From: Thalassotalea atypica
Lineage (GTDB): Bacteria > Pseudomonadota > Gammaproteobacteria > Enterobacterales > Alteromonadaceae
Length of the DNA stretch: 64,000 nt
Direction of reading: 5' to 3'
Assembly: GCF_030295975.1 (NCBI RefSeq)
Contig: NZ_AP027364.1
Location: 1,550,001 to 1,614,000 of the forward strand
Shown: positions 1-9,566 of the stretch, piece after piece
How positions within the stretch are numbered: the stretch's first letter is position 1
How the letters are laid out: each line of letters begins with the position of its first letter
Made by a program: the position numbers and the translations under genes
Notes under the pieces: generated by a model
Told to the model about the DNA's origin: nothing
What the model saw: the letters and a program-made list of their open reading frames with translations, nothing else
Databases searched by the model: none

Positions 1-2
1 TC

Positions 3-140
3 AGACCAGAAGCGTATGGGCTATCTGAAATTGGTCATATGAAGTTTTTCAGTCGAAAATCATCGAATATATGGAGCGATGTAATCGACTGGTTTGATCT
101 ACACTCTTCTACGGACAAGTCCTACTCACCGGAAAAATAA
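3..140 (+). CDS. C-terminal end of an alpha/beta hydrolase (partial)
   Basis: The frame starting at base 3 is open from the window edge to a TAA at 138-140, giving 46 residues. It contains an E-I-G-H-M-K-F-F stretch followed by a W-x-x-V-x-x-W-F helix. This resembles the end of predicted alpha/beta hydrolases, where the His of G-H-(M/F) is the catalytic base and the protein ends in a short tryptophan-rich helix. The nucleophile half lies outside the window, so the substrate cannot be inferred. rpsO, the usual neighbour upstream of pnp, is not present here. Confidence 0.55.
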   Translation, partial: RPEAYGLSEIGHMKFFSRKSSNIWSDVIDWFDLHSSTDKSYSPEK

Positions 141-286
141 CTGACAAATATTGAATATGGCTGAATTATTACTGATTCAAACGGGTAAATTTCGCTGAGC
201 AATAGATAAAATGATGAATCTGGACAATATTTACCGACAAACATGTATAAATTTGTCTTGAAACTAGCAATGCTTTCGTTTGTCAG

Positions 287-292
287 TATAAT
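287..292 (+). promoter_or_regulatory. Possible -10 box of the pnp promoter
   Basis: A perfect TATAAT lies about 80 bases before the pnp start. There is no good -35 at 16-18 bases: a TTGAAA at 258-263 is 23 bases away, which is too far. If used, it gives a leader of roughly 70 nt. The rest of 141-370 is AT-rich and shows no gene. Confidence 0.35.
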
Positions 293-370
293 TACCGTGC
301 AAAATTAAATGATAGAAAATAGAGCTAATTTAAATAGGTAAATTAGTGTCTCAACTAAGGAATAAAATAA

Positions 371-2494
371 ATGTTTACTCCGGTAACTAAAACATTTGAA
401 TACGGTCAACATACCGTAACATTAGAAACGGGTGTTATCGCTCGTCAAGCAACTGCAGCTGTAATGGCAAGCATGGATGATACTAGCGTATTAGTATCTG
501 TTGTTGGTAAGAAAGAAGCGAAAGAAGGTCAAGATTTCTTCCCGCTTACTGTTAACTACCAAGAAAAAACATACGCTGCAGGTAAAATTCCTGGTGGCTT
601 CTTCAAGCGTGAAGGTCGTCCTTCTGAAGAAGAAACTTTAACGGCACGTTTAATCGACCGTCCAATTCGCCCGTTATTCCCAGAAGGGTTTACTAACGAA
701 GTTCAAGTCATTATCACTGTTGTTTCAGCAAACCCTGAAATTGCCCCTGATATTATTTCATTATTAGGTACATCTGCTGCATTAGCTATTACTGGTATGC
801 CATTTAATGGTCCAGTAGGTGCTGCACGTGTTGGTTACACTGAAGGTAAGTACATTCTTAACCCATTACAGTCTGAATTAGAAACAAGTCAACTAGATTT
901 AGTTGTTGCTGGTACTGATGCCGCTGTATTAATGGTTGAATCAGAAGCTGATGTGCTTTCTGAAGAAGTGATGTTAGGTGCTGTTGTATACGGTCATGAG
1001 CAGTCTCAAATTGCAGTAAATGCGATTAAAGAATTTGCAGCTGAAGTAAATACACCTTCTTGGAACTGGGAAGCACCGGCTAAGAATGAAACATTAACAG
1101 CTAAAATTGCAGAACTTGCTACTGAACAAGTAAATGACGCTTATCAAATTACTGAAAAAGCATCACGTTACGAAAAAGTTGCAGAAATAAGAAACGAAGT
1201 AATTGAAAAGTTACTTAGTGAAGATGAAGAGCTTAACGTACAAGAAGCTAAAGATTTATTCCATGATTTAGAAAAAAATGTCGTTCGTGGTCGTATTACT
1301 CAAGGTCACCCTCGTATTGACGGTCGTGATCCTGAAATGATCCGTGCATTAGACGTGATGACGGGTGTATTGCCAAGAACTCACGGCTCAGCAGTATTTA
1401 CTCGTGGTGAAACCCAAGCATTAGTAACGGCAACGTTAGGTACTCAACGTGATGCACAGCGCATTGAAACTATCTTAGGTGAGAAAACTGATACTTTCAT
1501 GCTTCATTACAACTTCCCTCCGTATTCTGTAGGTGAAACTGGTTTTGTTGGCTCTCCTAAGCGTCGTGAAATTGGTCACGGCCGTTTAGCTAAGCGAGGT
1601 ATGCTTGCAGTTATGCCTACTATTGAAGAGTTCCCGTACTCAGTACGTGTAGTATCTGAAATAACTGAATCTAACGGTTCATCTTCAATGGCATCAGTAT
1701 GTGGTACTTCATTAGCACTTATGGACGCAGGTGTTCCAATTAAAGATTCTGTTGCAGGTATTGCAATGGGCCTAGTTAAAGAAGGCGATAGTCACGTAGT
1801 TCTTTCTGATATTTTAGGTGATGAAGATCACTTAGGTGACATGGACTTTAAAGTAGCAGGTACCACTGGCGGTATTACTGCACTTCAAATGGACATCAAA
1901 ATTGAAGGTATTACGCAAGATATTATGCAAACAGCGCTTAACCAAGCAAAAGCTGCTCGTATCCATATCTTAGGTGTGATGGACCAAGCGATTAATTCAC
2001 ATCGTGATGATATTTCGCAGTTTGCTCCTCGTATCCATACGATGAAAATCAACTCTGATAAAATCCGTGACGTTATCGGTAAAGGTGGCGCAACAATTCG
2101 TCAGCTTACAGAAGAAACAGGCACAACTATCGAAATTGAAGATGATGGTACAGTAAAAATTGCTGCAACTGATGGTAAGCAAGCTGAAGATGCAATCAAC
2201 CGCATTAAAGCGTTAACGGCTGAAATCGAAGTAGGTACAATTTACACAGGTAAAGTGGTACGTATTGTTGACTTTGGTGCGTTTGTTAATGTATTACCAG
2301 GTAAAGATGGCTTAGTTCATATTTCACAAATTTCTGAAGAGCGTGTAAACGCAGTGTCTGATGTATTAACTGAAGGCCAAGAAGTGACAGTGAAAGTACT
2401 TGAAGTAGACCGTCAAGGTCGCGTACGTTTAAGCATGAAAGAAGCTGCTGAAAAAGCAGAATCAGCTGAACAAGAAACACCAGCTGCTGAGTAA
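371..2494 (+). CDS. pnp: Polyribonucleotide nucleotidyltransferase (PNPase)
   Basis: Phosphorolytic 3'-5' exoribonuclease, a trimer and part of the RNA degradosome; it releases nucleoside diphosphates from RNA using phosphate. The 707 residues match the usual length. There are two RNase PH-like domains (about 10-230 and 310-540) separated by a helical domain. A KH domain follows near 555-610 with the G-K-G-G-A-T-I-R loop, then an S1 domain near 620-690 (V-D-F-G-A-F-V, G-L-V-H-I-S). An AAGGA ribosome binding site at 356-360 supports the ATG. nlpI follows, as in E. coli, but rpsO is not upstream. In enterobacteria PNPase controls its own mRNA with RNase III; whether that applies here cannot be seen. 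Confidence 0.98.
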   Translation: MFTPVTKTFEYGQHTVTLETGVIARQATAAVMASMDDTSVLVSVVGKKEAKEGQDFFPLTVNYQEKTYAAGKIPGGFFKREGRPSEEETLTARLIDRPIRPLFPEGFTNEVQVIITVVSANPEIAPDIISLLGTSAALAITGMPFNGPVGAARVGYTEGKYILNPLQSELETSQLDLVVAGTDAAVLMVESEADVLSEEVMLGAVVYGHEQSQIAVNAIKEFAAEVNTPSWNWEAPAKNETLTAKIAELATEQVNDAYQITEKASRYEKVAEIRNEVIEKLLSEDEELNVQEAKDLFHDLEKNVVRGRITQGHPRIDGRDPEMIRALDVMTGVLPRTHGSAVFTRGETQALVTATLGTQRDAQRIETILGEKTDTFMLHYNFPPYSVGETGFVGSPKRREIGHGRLAKRGMLAVMPTIEEFPYSVRVVSEITESNGSSSMASVCGTSLALMDAGVPIKDSVAGIAMGLVKEGDSHVVLSDILGDEDHLGDMDFKVAGTTGGITALQMDIKIEGITQDIMQTALNQAKAARIHILGVMDQAINSHRDDISQFAPRIHTMKINSDKIRDVIGKGGATIRQLTEETGTTIEIEDDGTVKIAATDGKQAEDAINRIKALTAEIEVGTIYTGKVVRIVDFGAFVNVLPGKDGLVHISQISEERVNAVSDVLTEGQEVTVKVLEVDRQGRVRLSMKEAAEKAESAEQETPAAE

Positions 2495-2534
2495 ATTTAC
2501 TTTGACGATTTAGTCGGTAAACAATAGATAAAAT

Positions 2535-2558
2535 GGGAGCAATATTGCTCCCTTTTTT
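2535..2558 (+). terminator. Rho-independent terminator of pnp
   Basis: A perfect 7-bp stem (GGGAGCA/TGCTCCC) with a 4-nt ATAT loop is followed by six T. It lies 40 bases after the pnp stop and separates pnp from nlpI. Confidence 0.9.
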
Positions 2559-2657
2559 ATATACTGACTTTATTGTCTTGTCGTAATTATCTTACCTTGG
2601 CTGGTACATTTCTCTTATCAGGCCGAAGCCCTAGTTAAAATTTGGTGATTAATCTTA

Positions 2658-3539
2658 ATGAAATACAAACATTTAGCCGTTGCATTATTATTCATATTTG
2701 TTCAAGGGTGTGCGAACACTTCGGGGAGTTCTGCTAACTTAGAAAATATAGTTATTGCTGAGCCAATGACTGTTAATTATAAAAGCGAAATTGCCCTGGC
2801 GCGATTGACCGAAGTTATTCACCGAGCCGAAATTAGTGATGTACAAAAAGCTCAACTCTACTACGATCGAGGGGTGATCTACGATAGTGTCGGTTTGCGT
2901 TCACTAGCCAGACTCGATTTTAATCGCGCATTAAGGCTTAAGCCTGACTTAATTGAAGCCTATAATTTTATCGGTATTCACTTTACACAATTACAAGAAT
3001 TTAATCAGGCCTACGAGCAGTTTGACTCAGCCATCGAACTGTCGCCTGAGCATGAATATGCTTTTTTAAATCGCGGTATTGCCTTGTATTATGGTGGACG
3101 ACCACAACTTGCTGCAGATGATTTTTCGACATTTTTGAGCAAACAAGAAAATGACCCTTACCGATTGCTATGGTTATACTTAGCGGAAAAAGAGGTTGAT
3201 GGAGATAGCGCAAAAACAAACTTAAAAGCGCGGTCATTAAAGGTTCAAAGCAACGTCTGGGCTAAACAAGTTATTGCACTTTACTTAGACGAATTGAGTT
3301 TGGATCAGTTCGTTACTAATTTAACTCAAGGGATAGGTTCGAATAAAGACCTAACGGATCGACTTTGTGAAGCCTATTTTTACCTCGGCAAGTTTTATCA
3401 AGCCAATGGCGACAACCGTGTCGCTGCAAACTATTTTAAATTGGCACTGAGTACCAATGTCTATGAATTTGTTGAGCATCGATATGCCAAGCTCGAGCTT
3501 GATTTAATGCGTGATTCGTTATCGACGAATGCTCGGTAA
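2658..3539 (+). CDS. nlpI: Lipoprotein NlpI, TPR adaptor
   Basis: Outer-membrane lipoprotein which, in E. coli, brings the Prc protease to the peptidoglycan endopeptidase MepS and scaffolds cell-wall enzymes. It has 293 residues against 294 in E. coli. The signal peptide ends in a lipobox V-Q-G-C, so the mature protein begins at Cys18. Tetratricopeptide repeats run from about residue 60 to 160 (Y-x-x-R-G-x-x-Y-D-S-x-G pattern) with another near 240-265. The position after pnp is the conserved one. A peptidase gene starts 13 bases downstream and is probably co-transcribed. Confidence 0.93.
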   Translation: MKYKHLAVALLFIFVQGCANTSGSSANLENIVIAEPMTVNYKSEIALARLTEVIHRAEISDVQKAQLYYDRGVIYDSVGLRSLARLDFNRALRLKPDLIEAYNFIGIHFTQLQEFNQAYEQFDSAIELSPEHEYAFLNRGIALYYGGRPQLAADDFSTFLSKQENDPYRLLWLYLAEKEVDGDSAKTNLKARSLKVQSNVWAKQVIALYLDELSLDQFVTNLTQGIGSNKDLTDRLCEAYFYLGKFYQANGDNRVAANYFKLALSTNVYEFVEHRYAKLELDLMRDSLSTNAR

Positions 3540-3552
3540 CTAGTGCATTAGC

Positions 3553-5133
3553 GTGAAATTGATTAAGGTTTTGTTGATGAGCTTGTTGGTGTTGCTGCCA
3601 ACAAGCTCTTTTTCGTTAAAACAGTTTTTAAATCAACAGATACAACAGGGGCAGGCAACGAGTGCCCAAGTAAATTATGCTGCTTCAATACATGTCATCT
3701 CTGCCCTCAAATTAAAATTGAAACAGTACACAACTGGTAGTGATAATTGGCTTAACTCCTTAACTTTGTTGGCATCGAAAGATATAAGCGCTACATATGA
3801 GTTAGCGATGTATTACAAACAAGTAGGAAATGAACAACAATATCTATATTGGTTAAACCTTGGCAGTAAGCAATCATATCCACGAGCCAAACTTGATCTT
3901 ATTAGTTTTTATTATCAACAAGAGCAATATAGTCAAGTCATTGCAGAGACTGAATTTGTCGCAATACCAGTTAATACAGAGCTCAATCTAGAAAGAATTG
4001 CTTCAATTGAACTGGCCGATAACTTTCTAGCGTTAAGAGCCAAAGCTTTACTGGTGCATGGGAAAATGGATGAGTTGATAGCATTTCAAGCTCAGTTTCA
4101 TAATGAGCCTCTTTATCCAATTATACAAAATGTGATGAGACATCTCACTGAGTTTAAAGTGTTCGAACACACGTCAACGCGAACTGATATTGCTGCGCTA
4201 GCTGAGAGAACACAGACGAAACAATGTCCTAGTTCCATTTCTTTAATTGCTACTCAATATGAAGATTTGGAACATTTAAAAAGGATCAAAGATGATTTCT
4301 CAACGCACCCTCTAAGTACATACATTTGTATTCAACAGATCAGTTACGCGCCATTGCACGCATTGAAATGTACTGGCGATGAGAATAGTGCAATTATGTG
4401 TAATGAAAGTTATTGGAAACTGGCGACAGGGAGCCTTAATACTGATTATATTGGCGTAATGTTGCCACGTGGTGGTGCTAACGTTCATTTAGGTATTATG
4501 TATTGGGATCGCTTTGACCAATTTGAAGTGTTTATTCATGAACTTAGCCATCTATTGGGCTTTATTGATGAATATGCATTACCTAGCGGCCACAATGCTT
4601 GTCAGCCTCCTTTTGGTTCAAAAGGGTTAAATATCGCATTGCTCGATAGTAACCAAATTCAATCGAGCCAGACGTTACATAGTAATCAAATTAGCACGCT
4701 TGAGCGAAAGAAAATACGGGCTGAGGTCATTAAGCAACTTGCTTGGGGAAATAGTATAAAAGATAGCACGCCAATACTGACTCAACATGAGGGTTATTGG
4801 CGCATTGGTACACCTGAAGCATACGCTAGCGAAATAGGAATATTCTCAGCTGAAACCTGTCAAGAAAGTGATCATCTTACTTATAAGCCATTAAATATGC
4901 CTACAGCGTTACGACATACTTACGCTGATTTTCCACAGGAGTATCTGGATATTCTCCAAGATAATGCTATCGATTATGCTATGCCGAGTTTTCAGTATAA
5001 TGTGGCATTGAGTCTTTATCGAAAAGATGAAGATGAAGCTGCAGAACGATGGCTAAGAAAGGCGCTAATAAATAAAAGAAACAAAAAGCACCATGACATG
5101 ATTGTCACTGGCGCAATAAATAAAGGGGAATAG
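3553..5133 (+). CDS. Secreted metzincin-like zinc peptidase with TPR/Sel1-like repeats
   Basis: The GTG start gives a clear signal peptide of about 22 residues (basic start, leucine-rich core). Helical repeats resembling Sel1/TPR units follow at about 70-130. The central domain carries H329-E-x-x-H333-x-x-G336-x-x-D339 followed by E-Y. This is a metzincin-type zinc site with Asp as third ligand, closest in style to peptidase family M64 (IgA peptidase-like). Several Cys residues around the domain could form disulfides in the periplasm. A last TPR-like unit sits near 495-520. The gene starts 13 bases after nlpI, suggesting one transcript. The family match is by motif only and the substrate is unknown. 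Confidence 0.8.
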   Translation: MKLIKVLLMSLLVLLPTSSFSLKQFLNQQIQQGQATSAQVNYAASIHVISALKLKLKQYTTGSDNWLNSLTLLASKDISATYELAMYYKQVGNEQQYLYWLNLGSKQSYPRAKLDLISFYYQQEQYSQVIAETEFVAIPVNTELNLERIASIELADNFLALRAKALLVHGKMDELIAFQAQFHNEPLYPIIQNVMRHLTEFKVFEHTSTRTDIAALAERTQTKQCPSSISLIATQYEDLEHLKRIKDDFSTHPLSTYICIQQISYAPLHALKCTGDENSAIMCNESYWKLATGSLNTDYIGVMLPRGGANVHLGIMYWDRFDQFEVFIHELSHLLGFIDEYALPSGHNACQPPFGSKGLNIALLDSNQIQSSQTLHSNQISTLERKKIRAEVIKQLAWGNSIKDSTPILTQHEGYWRIGTPEAYASEIGIFSAETCQESDHLTYKPLNMPTALRHTYADFPQEYLDILQDNAIDYAMPSFQYNVALSLYRKDEDEAAERWLRKALINKRNKKHHDMIVTGAINKGE

Positions 5134-5141
5134 AGTGAGTG

Positions 5142-5357
5142 CTAAATGATTTTCTGTATGAAGTCTATTTTATTATCTTTACTATCAACAATTAATTCTA
5201 TCGATTCTTGCTTTTTCATCATCATCATTGGTGTTTTTACTTGAGCTTTTGGCCACATATTTGTGTTAAGCATTTCAGACTTATTAACCGTATCTTCCTT
5301 TCCTTGTTGTTGAGAATTGGCATTACTTTTATTTTCAAACCACGAATAAATTTCCAT
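5142..5357 (-). CDS. Small hydrophilic protein, function unknown
   Basis: A 71-residue ORF starts with ATG preceded by AAAGGAC at good spacing on the minus strand. A TATAAC -10-like box (5389-5394) lies about 35 bases upstream. The protein is polar, has a run of four Met before two Lys, and has no signal peptide or membrane segment. It is convergent with the peptidase gene, whose stop is only 8 bases away. I recognise no family. The ribosome binding site and promoter make a real gene more likely than chance. Confidence 0.5.
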   Translation of the reverse strand: MEIYSWFENKSNANSQQQGKEDTVNKSEMLNTNMWPKAQVKTPMMMMKKQESIELIVDSKDNKIDFIQKII

Positions 5358-5472
5358 ACTGCTTGTCCTTTATAACATCGGTTACTTAGTTATAGTCGAT
5401 TTAGAAAAAATCACACAATATTTTAACCAATTTTTAACATTGTTTTTGTGCGATTACATGATGAGATTACGT

Positions 5473-5478
5473 TATAAT
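5473..5478 (+). promoter_or_regulatory. Probable -10 box for the csdA-csdE fusion gene
   Basis: A perfect TATAAT sits 38 bases before the ATG. The -35 region is poor. The 160-bp gap to the divergent 71-aa gene must hold both promoters. Confidence 0.4.
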
Positions 5479-5515
5479 TGTGACAGTTTTAATATTGCTA
5501 GATGTCAGTTTGTAA

Positions 5516-7150
5516 ATGGAAGATTTTGATCTATCTCGTTTTCGCCAACAGTTCCCTATTTTACAGCGCAAAGTTAATGATAAACCATTGGTTTATCTTG
5601 ATAATGCCGCGACGAGCCAAAAACCTCTGAGTGTATTGCAGGCAATTGAAGAACATTTTAAACAGTCAAATGCCAATGTTCATCGAGCCTCACATGCGTT
5701 GAGTAGTGAAGCAACTCAAGCCTTTGAATATTGCAGAGAAGTGGTTAAGCATTTTATTAATGCAAGATCGGTAAATGAAATTGTTTGGACAAAAGGCACC
5801 ACCGAGAGCATAAATTTAATTGCGCAAACTTGGGGGCGACAGAACTTATCTGTCGGTGATGAGATCGTCGTAAGCTACGCAGAGCATCACGCCAACATCG
5901 TTCCTTGGCAAATGATTGCGCAATCATGCGGCGTTAATATTAAAGTCCTTCCATTAACTGAGTCTGGAGTTGTCGATATACAGCAGCTAGACAGTTACTT
6001 AGGCAACAAAACTAAACTAGTAGCTATTAATCACATTTCTAATGTTGTCGGCAAAATAAATCCGCTGAAAATAATTATAGAAAAAGCACACAATGTCGGT
6101 GCATTAGTGTTAGTTGATGGCGCGCAAGCTGTCGCTCATCAACAAATTGATGTCATTGATCTTGAATGTGATTTCTACGTATTTTCAGGACACAAAATGT
6201 ATGGACCCACTGGCATTGGCTGCTTGTACGGTAAACAAAGTATTTTATCTGCAATGCCGCCTTATCAAGTCGGTGGTGAAATGATTAAAAAGGTAAGCTT
6301 TGCAGGAACAACATTTAACGATCTACCATTTAAATTTGAAGCGGGAACACCCAACATTTCAGGTGTCATTGGCTTAGGTAAAGCCATTGAATTTATGAGA
6401 GAACATCGCTATAGAAAAAGCTATGAACAAGATTTACTAGATTATTGTTATCAACAGCTCTGCAGCATCGAGTCCTTATCATTTCTGGTCAAAGATAAAC
6501 CAGATGTGCCGATTTTTTCATTTTCGATTAATGGGCAACATAACCATGACGTGGCGAGTTATTTGGATGCAAGGGGGATAGCTGTACGCAGTGGCCATCA
6601 TTGCGCGATGCCATTGATGGAATATTTGAACGCCACGGGTTGCATACGAATCTCATTGTCTGCGTACAATACTTTTGAAGAAGTTGATTATGTTATTTCA
6701 TCTTTAAAGTTGCTGATTCAAGAAGAAGTAAATATTTTGCGTCCTCACGATACCGAACAAAATGATGAAATATTGGCATTGTTTAGTGTTGCTAAATCGT
6801 GGGACAGTAAACATCGTCAAATTATGCTGTTTGGTAAAAAGTTGCCGAGGCTTTCGCAGGAATTAAAGACTCGTGCTACAGCCATTGATGGATGTGAAAG
6901 TTCAGCCTGGTTAACGTATCATATTGATGAACAGGGCAGATATACCTTTTCTGCTGACAGCGACGCGAAGATCATTAGAGGTTTGCTTTATATCGTCTTG
7001 ACGAAATTTCAACACTTAACGAAAGAACAAATAGGAGCAGTTGATATTGAGGGGTACTTTACTGAATTAGGCTTGATCCAGCACTTGAGCCCGTCACGTG
7101 GAAATGGCTTGCGTGCGATTGTCGAAAAAATAAAAGCGAGCGCTATTTAA
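5516..7150 (+). CDS. csdA: Cysteine desulfurase CsdA fused to sulfur acceptor CsdE
   Basis: One 544-residue protein joins two partners that are separate genes in E. coli. Residues 1-405 are a class V aminotransferase-fold, PLP-dependent cysteine desulfurase (CsdA/SufS type). The PLP lysine is K227 in S-G-H-K-M-Y-G-P and the catalytic cysteine is C363 in R-S-G-H-H-C-A. Residues about 415-544 are a SufE/CsdE domain with its sulfur-accepting C460 in D-G-C-E-S-S-A-W. A short linker joins them. Sulfur is taken from cysteine as a persulfide and passed on. tcdA (csdL) is the convergent neighbour, so the csdA-csdE-csdL association is kept. There is no strong ribosome binding site before the ATG. Both catalytic cysteines are present, so the fusion looks functional. 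Confidence 0.92.
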   Translation: MEDFDLSRFRQQFPILQRKVNDKPLVYLDNAATSQKPLSVLQAIEEHFKQSNANVHRASHALSSEATQAFEYCREVVKHFINARSVNEIVWTKGTTESINLIAQTWGRQNLSVGDEIVVSYAEHHANIVPWQMIAQSCGVNIKVLPLTESGVVDIQQLDSYLGNKTKLVAINHISNVVGKINPLKIIIEKAHNVGALVLVDGAQAVAHQQIDVIDLECDFYVFSGHKMYGPTGIGCLYGKQSILSAMPPYQVGGEMIKKVSFAGTTFNDLPFKFEAGTPNISGVIGLGKAIEFMREHRYRKSYEQDLLDYCYQQLCSIESLSFLVKDKPDVPIFSFSINGQHNHDVASYLDARGIAVRSGHHCAMPLMEYLNATGCIRISLSAYNTFEEVDYVISSLKLLIQEEVNILRPHDTEQNDEILALFSVAKSWDSKHRQIMLFGKKLPRLSQELKTRATAIDGCESSAWLTYHIDEQGRYTFSADSDAKIIRGLLYIVLTKFQHLTKEQIGAVDIEGYFTELGLIQHLSPSRGNGLRAIVEKIKASAI

Positions 7151-7213
7151 ATACTCGCTTAAATCATTGATATCAAAGTAGCTTATTTTCGCTAATTTTT
7201 AGGATGCTATTAG

Positions 7214-7999
7214 CTAGCTTAGTTTTTTCTTTAGTAGCTTATTCATTACATGACCAACGGCAAAAAATGCAAAAGATGCGGTGACATGAGTTGCCGCGCC
7301 GAATCCACCACTACAATCTAGTCTCATTGCGCCTTCATTTTGCTGTTTAGCATGACACACGTTGCCCTCATTATCGGGATAAACCAGTTGTTGAGAAGAA
7401 AAAACCGCGTCAATAGCAAATTTTCTTTTTACATTCCGTGAAAAGTTGTACTCTCTGCGAAGTTGATTTCTTACCTTGGCCAGTAACGGGTCTTGGTAGG
7501 TTTTACTCAAATCTGCAATTTCAATTTTACTTGGGTCAGTTTGCCCACCAGCTCCACCGATAGTGATGATTGGAATTTTATTGCGCTTACAATGTGCGAT
7601 AAGTGCCGACTTCACTTGCACGGAATCGATTGCATCTACTACATAGTCAAATGATTTGTTAATGAGCTCTACTAGGTTATCCATGGTAACAAAGTCTTCG
7701 ACAGTATTGACTTGGCAATCTGGGTTTATTTGTTCAATACGTTCTGCCATTACATCTACTTTACTATCGCCAACGGTGTTTGTAAGTGCATGAATTTGTC
7801 TGTTGACATTTGTTACACAGATGTCGTCAAGATCAATAAGTGTCAAACGACCAACACCATTGCGAGCCAATGCTTCAGCAACCCAAGAACCAACACCACC
7901 AATACCTATTACACATATATTCGCGTTTTGAATAATTTGGGCAGCACTTGCACCATAGAGGCGTTCAATCCCACCGAAACGTAAAGCATAATCTGTCAT
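7214..7999 (-). CDS. tcdA: tRNA threonylcarbamoyladenosine dehydratase TcdA (CsdL)
   Basis: ATP-dependent enzyme that cyclises t6A37 of tRNA to ct6A. This E1/ThiF-like protein of 261 residues has the nucleotide-binding G-I-G-G-V-G-S-W motif near residue 33, then L-T-L-I-D-L-D-D. A conserved Cys lies near C229 (L-D-C-S-G-G-F-G). In E. coli it accepts sulfur-relay help from CsdA/CsdE. Here it converges on the fused csdA-csdE gene, which supports the functional link. Confidence 0.93.
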   Translation of the reverse strand: MTDYALRFGGIERLYGASAAQIIQNANICVIGIGGVGSWVAEALARNGVGRLTLIDLDDICVTNVNRQIHALTNTVGDSKVDVMAERIEQINPDCQVNTVEDFVTMDNLVELINKSFDYVVDAIDSVQVKSALIAHCKRNKIPIITIGGAGGQTDPSKIEIADLSKTYQDPLLAKVRNQLRREYNFSRNVKRKFAIDAVFSSQQLVYPDNEGNVCHAKQQNEGAMRLDCSGGFGAATHVTASFAFFAVGHVMNKLLKKKLS

Positions 8000-8068
8000 C
8001 TAAATACGAGCCTAAAATAAAAAACGGCTTATTATATCAGTACTAAGTGTTAATGATCTTTCCTTTTA

Positions 8069-8341
8069 TCAATGAAAAATAGGACAGCCTGAAATAATAC
8101 ATCTGTTGTTTGTTTTGTTATTGGCGTTACTCGCTATATCGAGAGAAGAGCTGCTCCATGCATCGACTTTATGTTCAAGGTAAATGGTTATTGCAAAAAC
8201 ACATAACAATAGACTGGGTATGACAACTATATTGGTTACTACAGGAAGTGGAACTAATAATGGCCATACAGTTATCGTAAGCGATGCAGTTATCAAAATA
8301 AGCCTATATAACAATTTTACCAATGTGATGAGGTTTTTCAT
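8069..8341 (-). CDS. Small membrane protein, function unknown
   Basis: A 90-residue ORF with a strong AAGGAG ribosome binding site at proper distance on the minus strand. Two hydrophobic helices (about 8-32 and 35-55) are followed by a polar, Ser/Asn-rich tail with two Cys. It could be co-oriented with tcdA, but a 69-base gap separates them. I recognise no family. Confidence 0.6.
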   Translation of the reverse strand: MKNLITLVKLLYRLILITASLTITVWPLLVPLPVVTNIVVIPSLLLCVFAITIYLEHKVDAWSSSSLDIASNANNKTNNRCIISGCPIFH

Positions 8342-8442
8342 TTTTCACTCCTTTTAAAGAATAAATTAATGATATACGTTGATTATGATAAATAGAGGTG
8401 GCATATTTGACATCTTGAGTGTTATTAGTGACAGGTTGGGCA

Positions 8443-9438
8443 ATGACTGAAATTGTGGTTTTAGCAACAAATGGATGTATGGTTTCCGCCGTATATGGTG
8501 TGTTAGATGTCGTTACGGCCGCAAATTATTGTGCTGAGCGTCGTTACGGGACGGGTAACTATAATAAAATAAATTGCCAAATAGTTACCATAGATAATAA
8601 ACCCGTTATTGGATATAACGGCATCCAAATAATGCCCACTCAGCTATTAAATTTTGACAGTAAACAAGACGTCGTTATTGTTTCTTCGAGCGTTGAAGTT
8701 GTTGTTGATTGCTGCGATGGTGATATGGATATTGGGGTCGCTCAACGGGAAGAAATTTGTTCTTGGCTTAATCGCAGTAGGGAGCAGGGAAGCGTTATTG
8801 CCAGCTTCTGTACTGGAAGCTTTTTGTTGGCATCATCTGGATTATTAGCGGGAAAAATAGCAACAACGCATTGGCGTAGCGCTGATTTATTTCGTCACAT
8901 TTTTCCTTATATCCGATTAGACTGCGATCGGTTACTGATTGATAATGACGGCATCATCTGCTCTGGAGGTTCTATGTCATATATTGATATGGTGCTGTAT
9001 TTAGTGGAAAAGATATTCGATAAAGACGTAGCGTCAGATTGTGCTAAGCTCATTGTTTTTGATCCTGTACGACAAAAGCAATCGCCTTATGTTTCTTTTA
9101 AAGCGCATAAAAATCATGAAGATAAAGCGATATTATCGGCACAAGAGTGGTTGGAAAGTCATTATAAAAAAGACATATCAATAGACGCTTTGGCTGAACA
9201 AGTTGGGCTTGGTTCAAGAACTTTCAAGCGCAGATTTAAATTAGCGACAGGGGTGAATCCGATTAATTACCTGCAAAGAATTCGTGTCGAACTGGCTAAA
9301 AGTAAATTAGAAAGAACAAATGATTCTATTAATAATATTATTTGGTCGGTCGGTTATGAAGATGTCAGTAGTTTTCGACTGCTTTTTAAACGATTTACAG
9401 GGCTAACGCCAAAAGATTATCGTCAAAAATTTGCATGA
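8443..9438 (+). CDS. AraC-family regulator with DJ-1/PfpI-like domain (GlxA/FtrA type)
   Basis: Transcription factor of 331 residues. The N-terminal 180 residues form a glutamine amidotransferase class I/DJ-1-like domain with the nucleophile-elbow motif S-F-C-T-G-S-F and then A-T-T-H-W-R, which usually senses a ligand rather than catalysing. The C-terminal 100 residues are the AraC pair of helix-turn-helix motifs, ending in the G-Y-E-D-V-S-S-F-R-L-L-F-K-R-F signature. I chose ATG 8443 because a GTG at 8419 has no ribosome binding site and adds eight residues outside the fold. No obvious target operon adjoins it. Confidence 0.88.
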   Translation: MTEIVVLATNGCMVSAVYGVLDVVTAANYCAERRYGTGNYNKINCQIVTIDNKPVIGYNGIQIMPTQLLNFDSKQDVVIVSSSVEVVVDCCDGDMDIGVAQREEICSWLNRSREQGSVIASFCTGSFLLASSGLLAGKIATTHWRSADLFRHIFPYIRLDCDRLLIDNDGIICSGGSMSYIDMVLYLVEKIFDKDVASDCAKLIVFDPVRQKQSPYVSFKAHKNHEDKAILSAQEWLESHYKKDISIDALAEQVGLGSRTFKRRFKLATGVNPINYLQRIRVELAKSKLERTNDSINNIIWSVGYEDVSSFRLLFKRFTGLTPKDYRQKFA

Positions 9439-9566
9439 AAATTGTATTGATACACTTTAAGCGGAAAATATTTGCGATTTTTGGCGTTATTAATTTATTA
9501 ACGTGATAATAGTTATTAATAAAATAAATACTTGGCGGTGAAAATCCGGAGTTTGTTGTTTGTAAA

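Noticed and set aside
141-370. rpsO gene upstream of pnp
   Set aside because: No ribosomal protein S15 frame is present; the upstream gene ends as an alpha/beta hydrolase.
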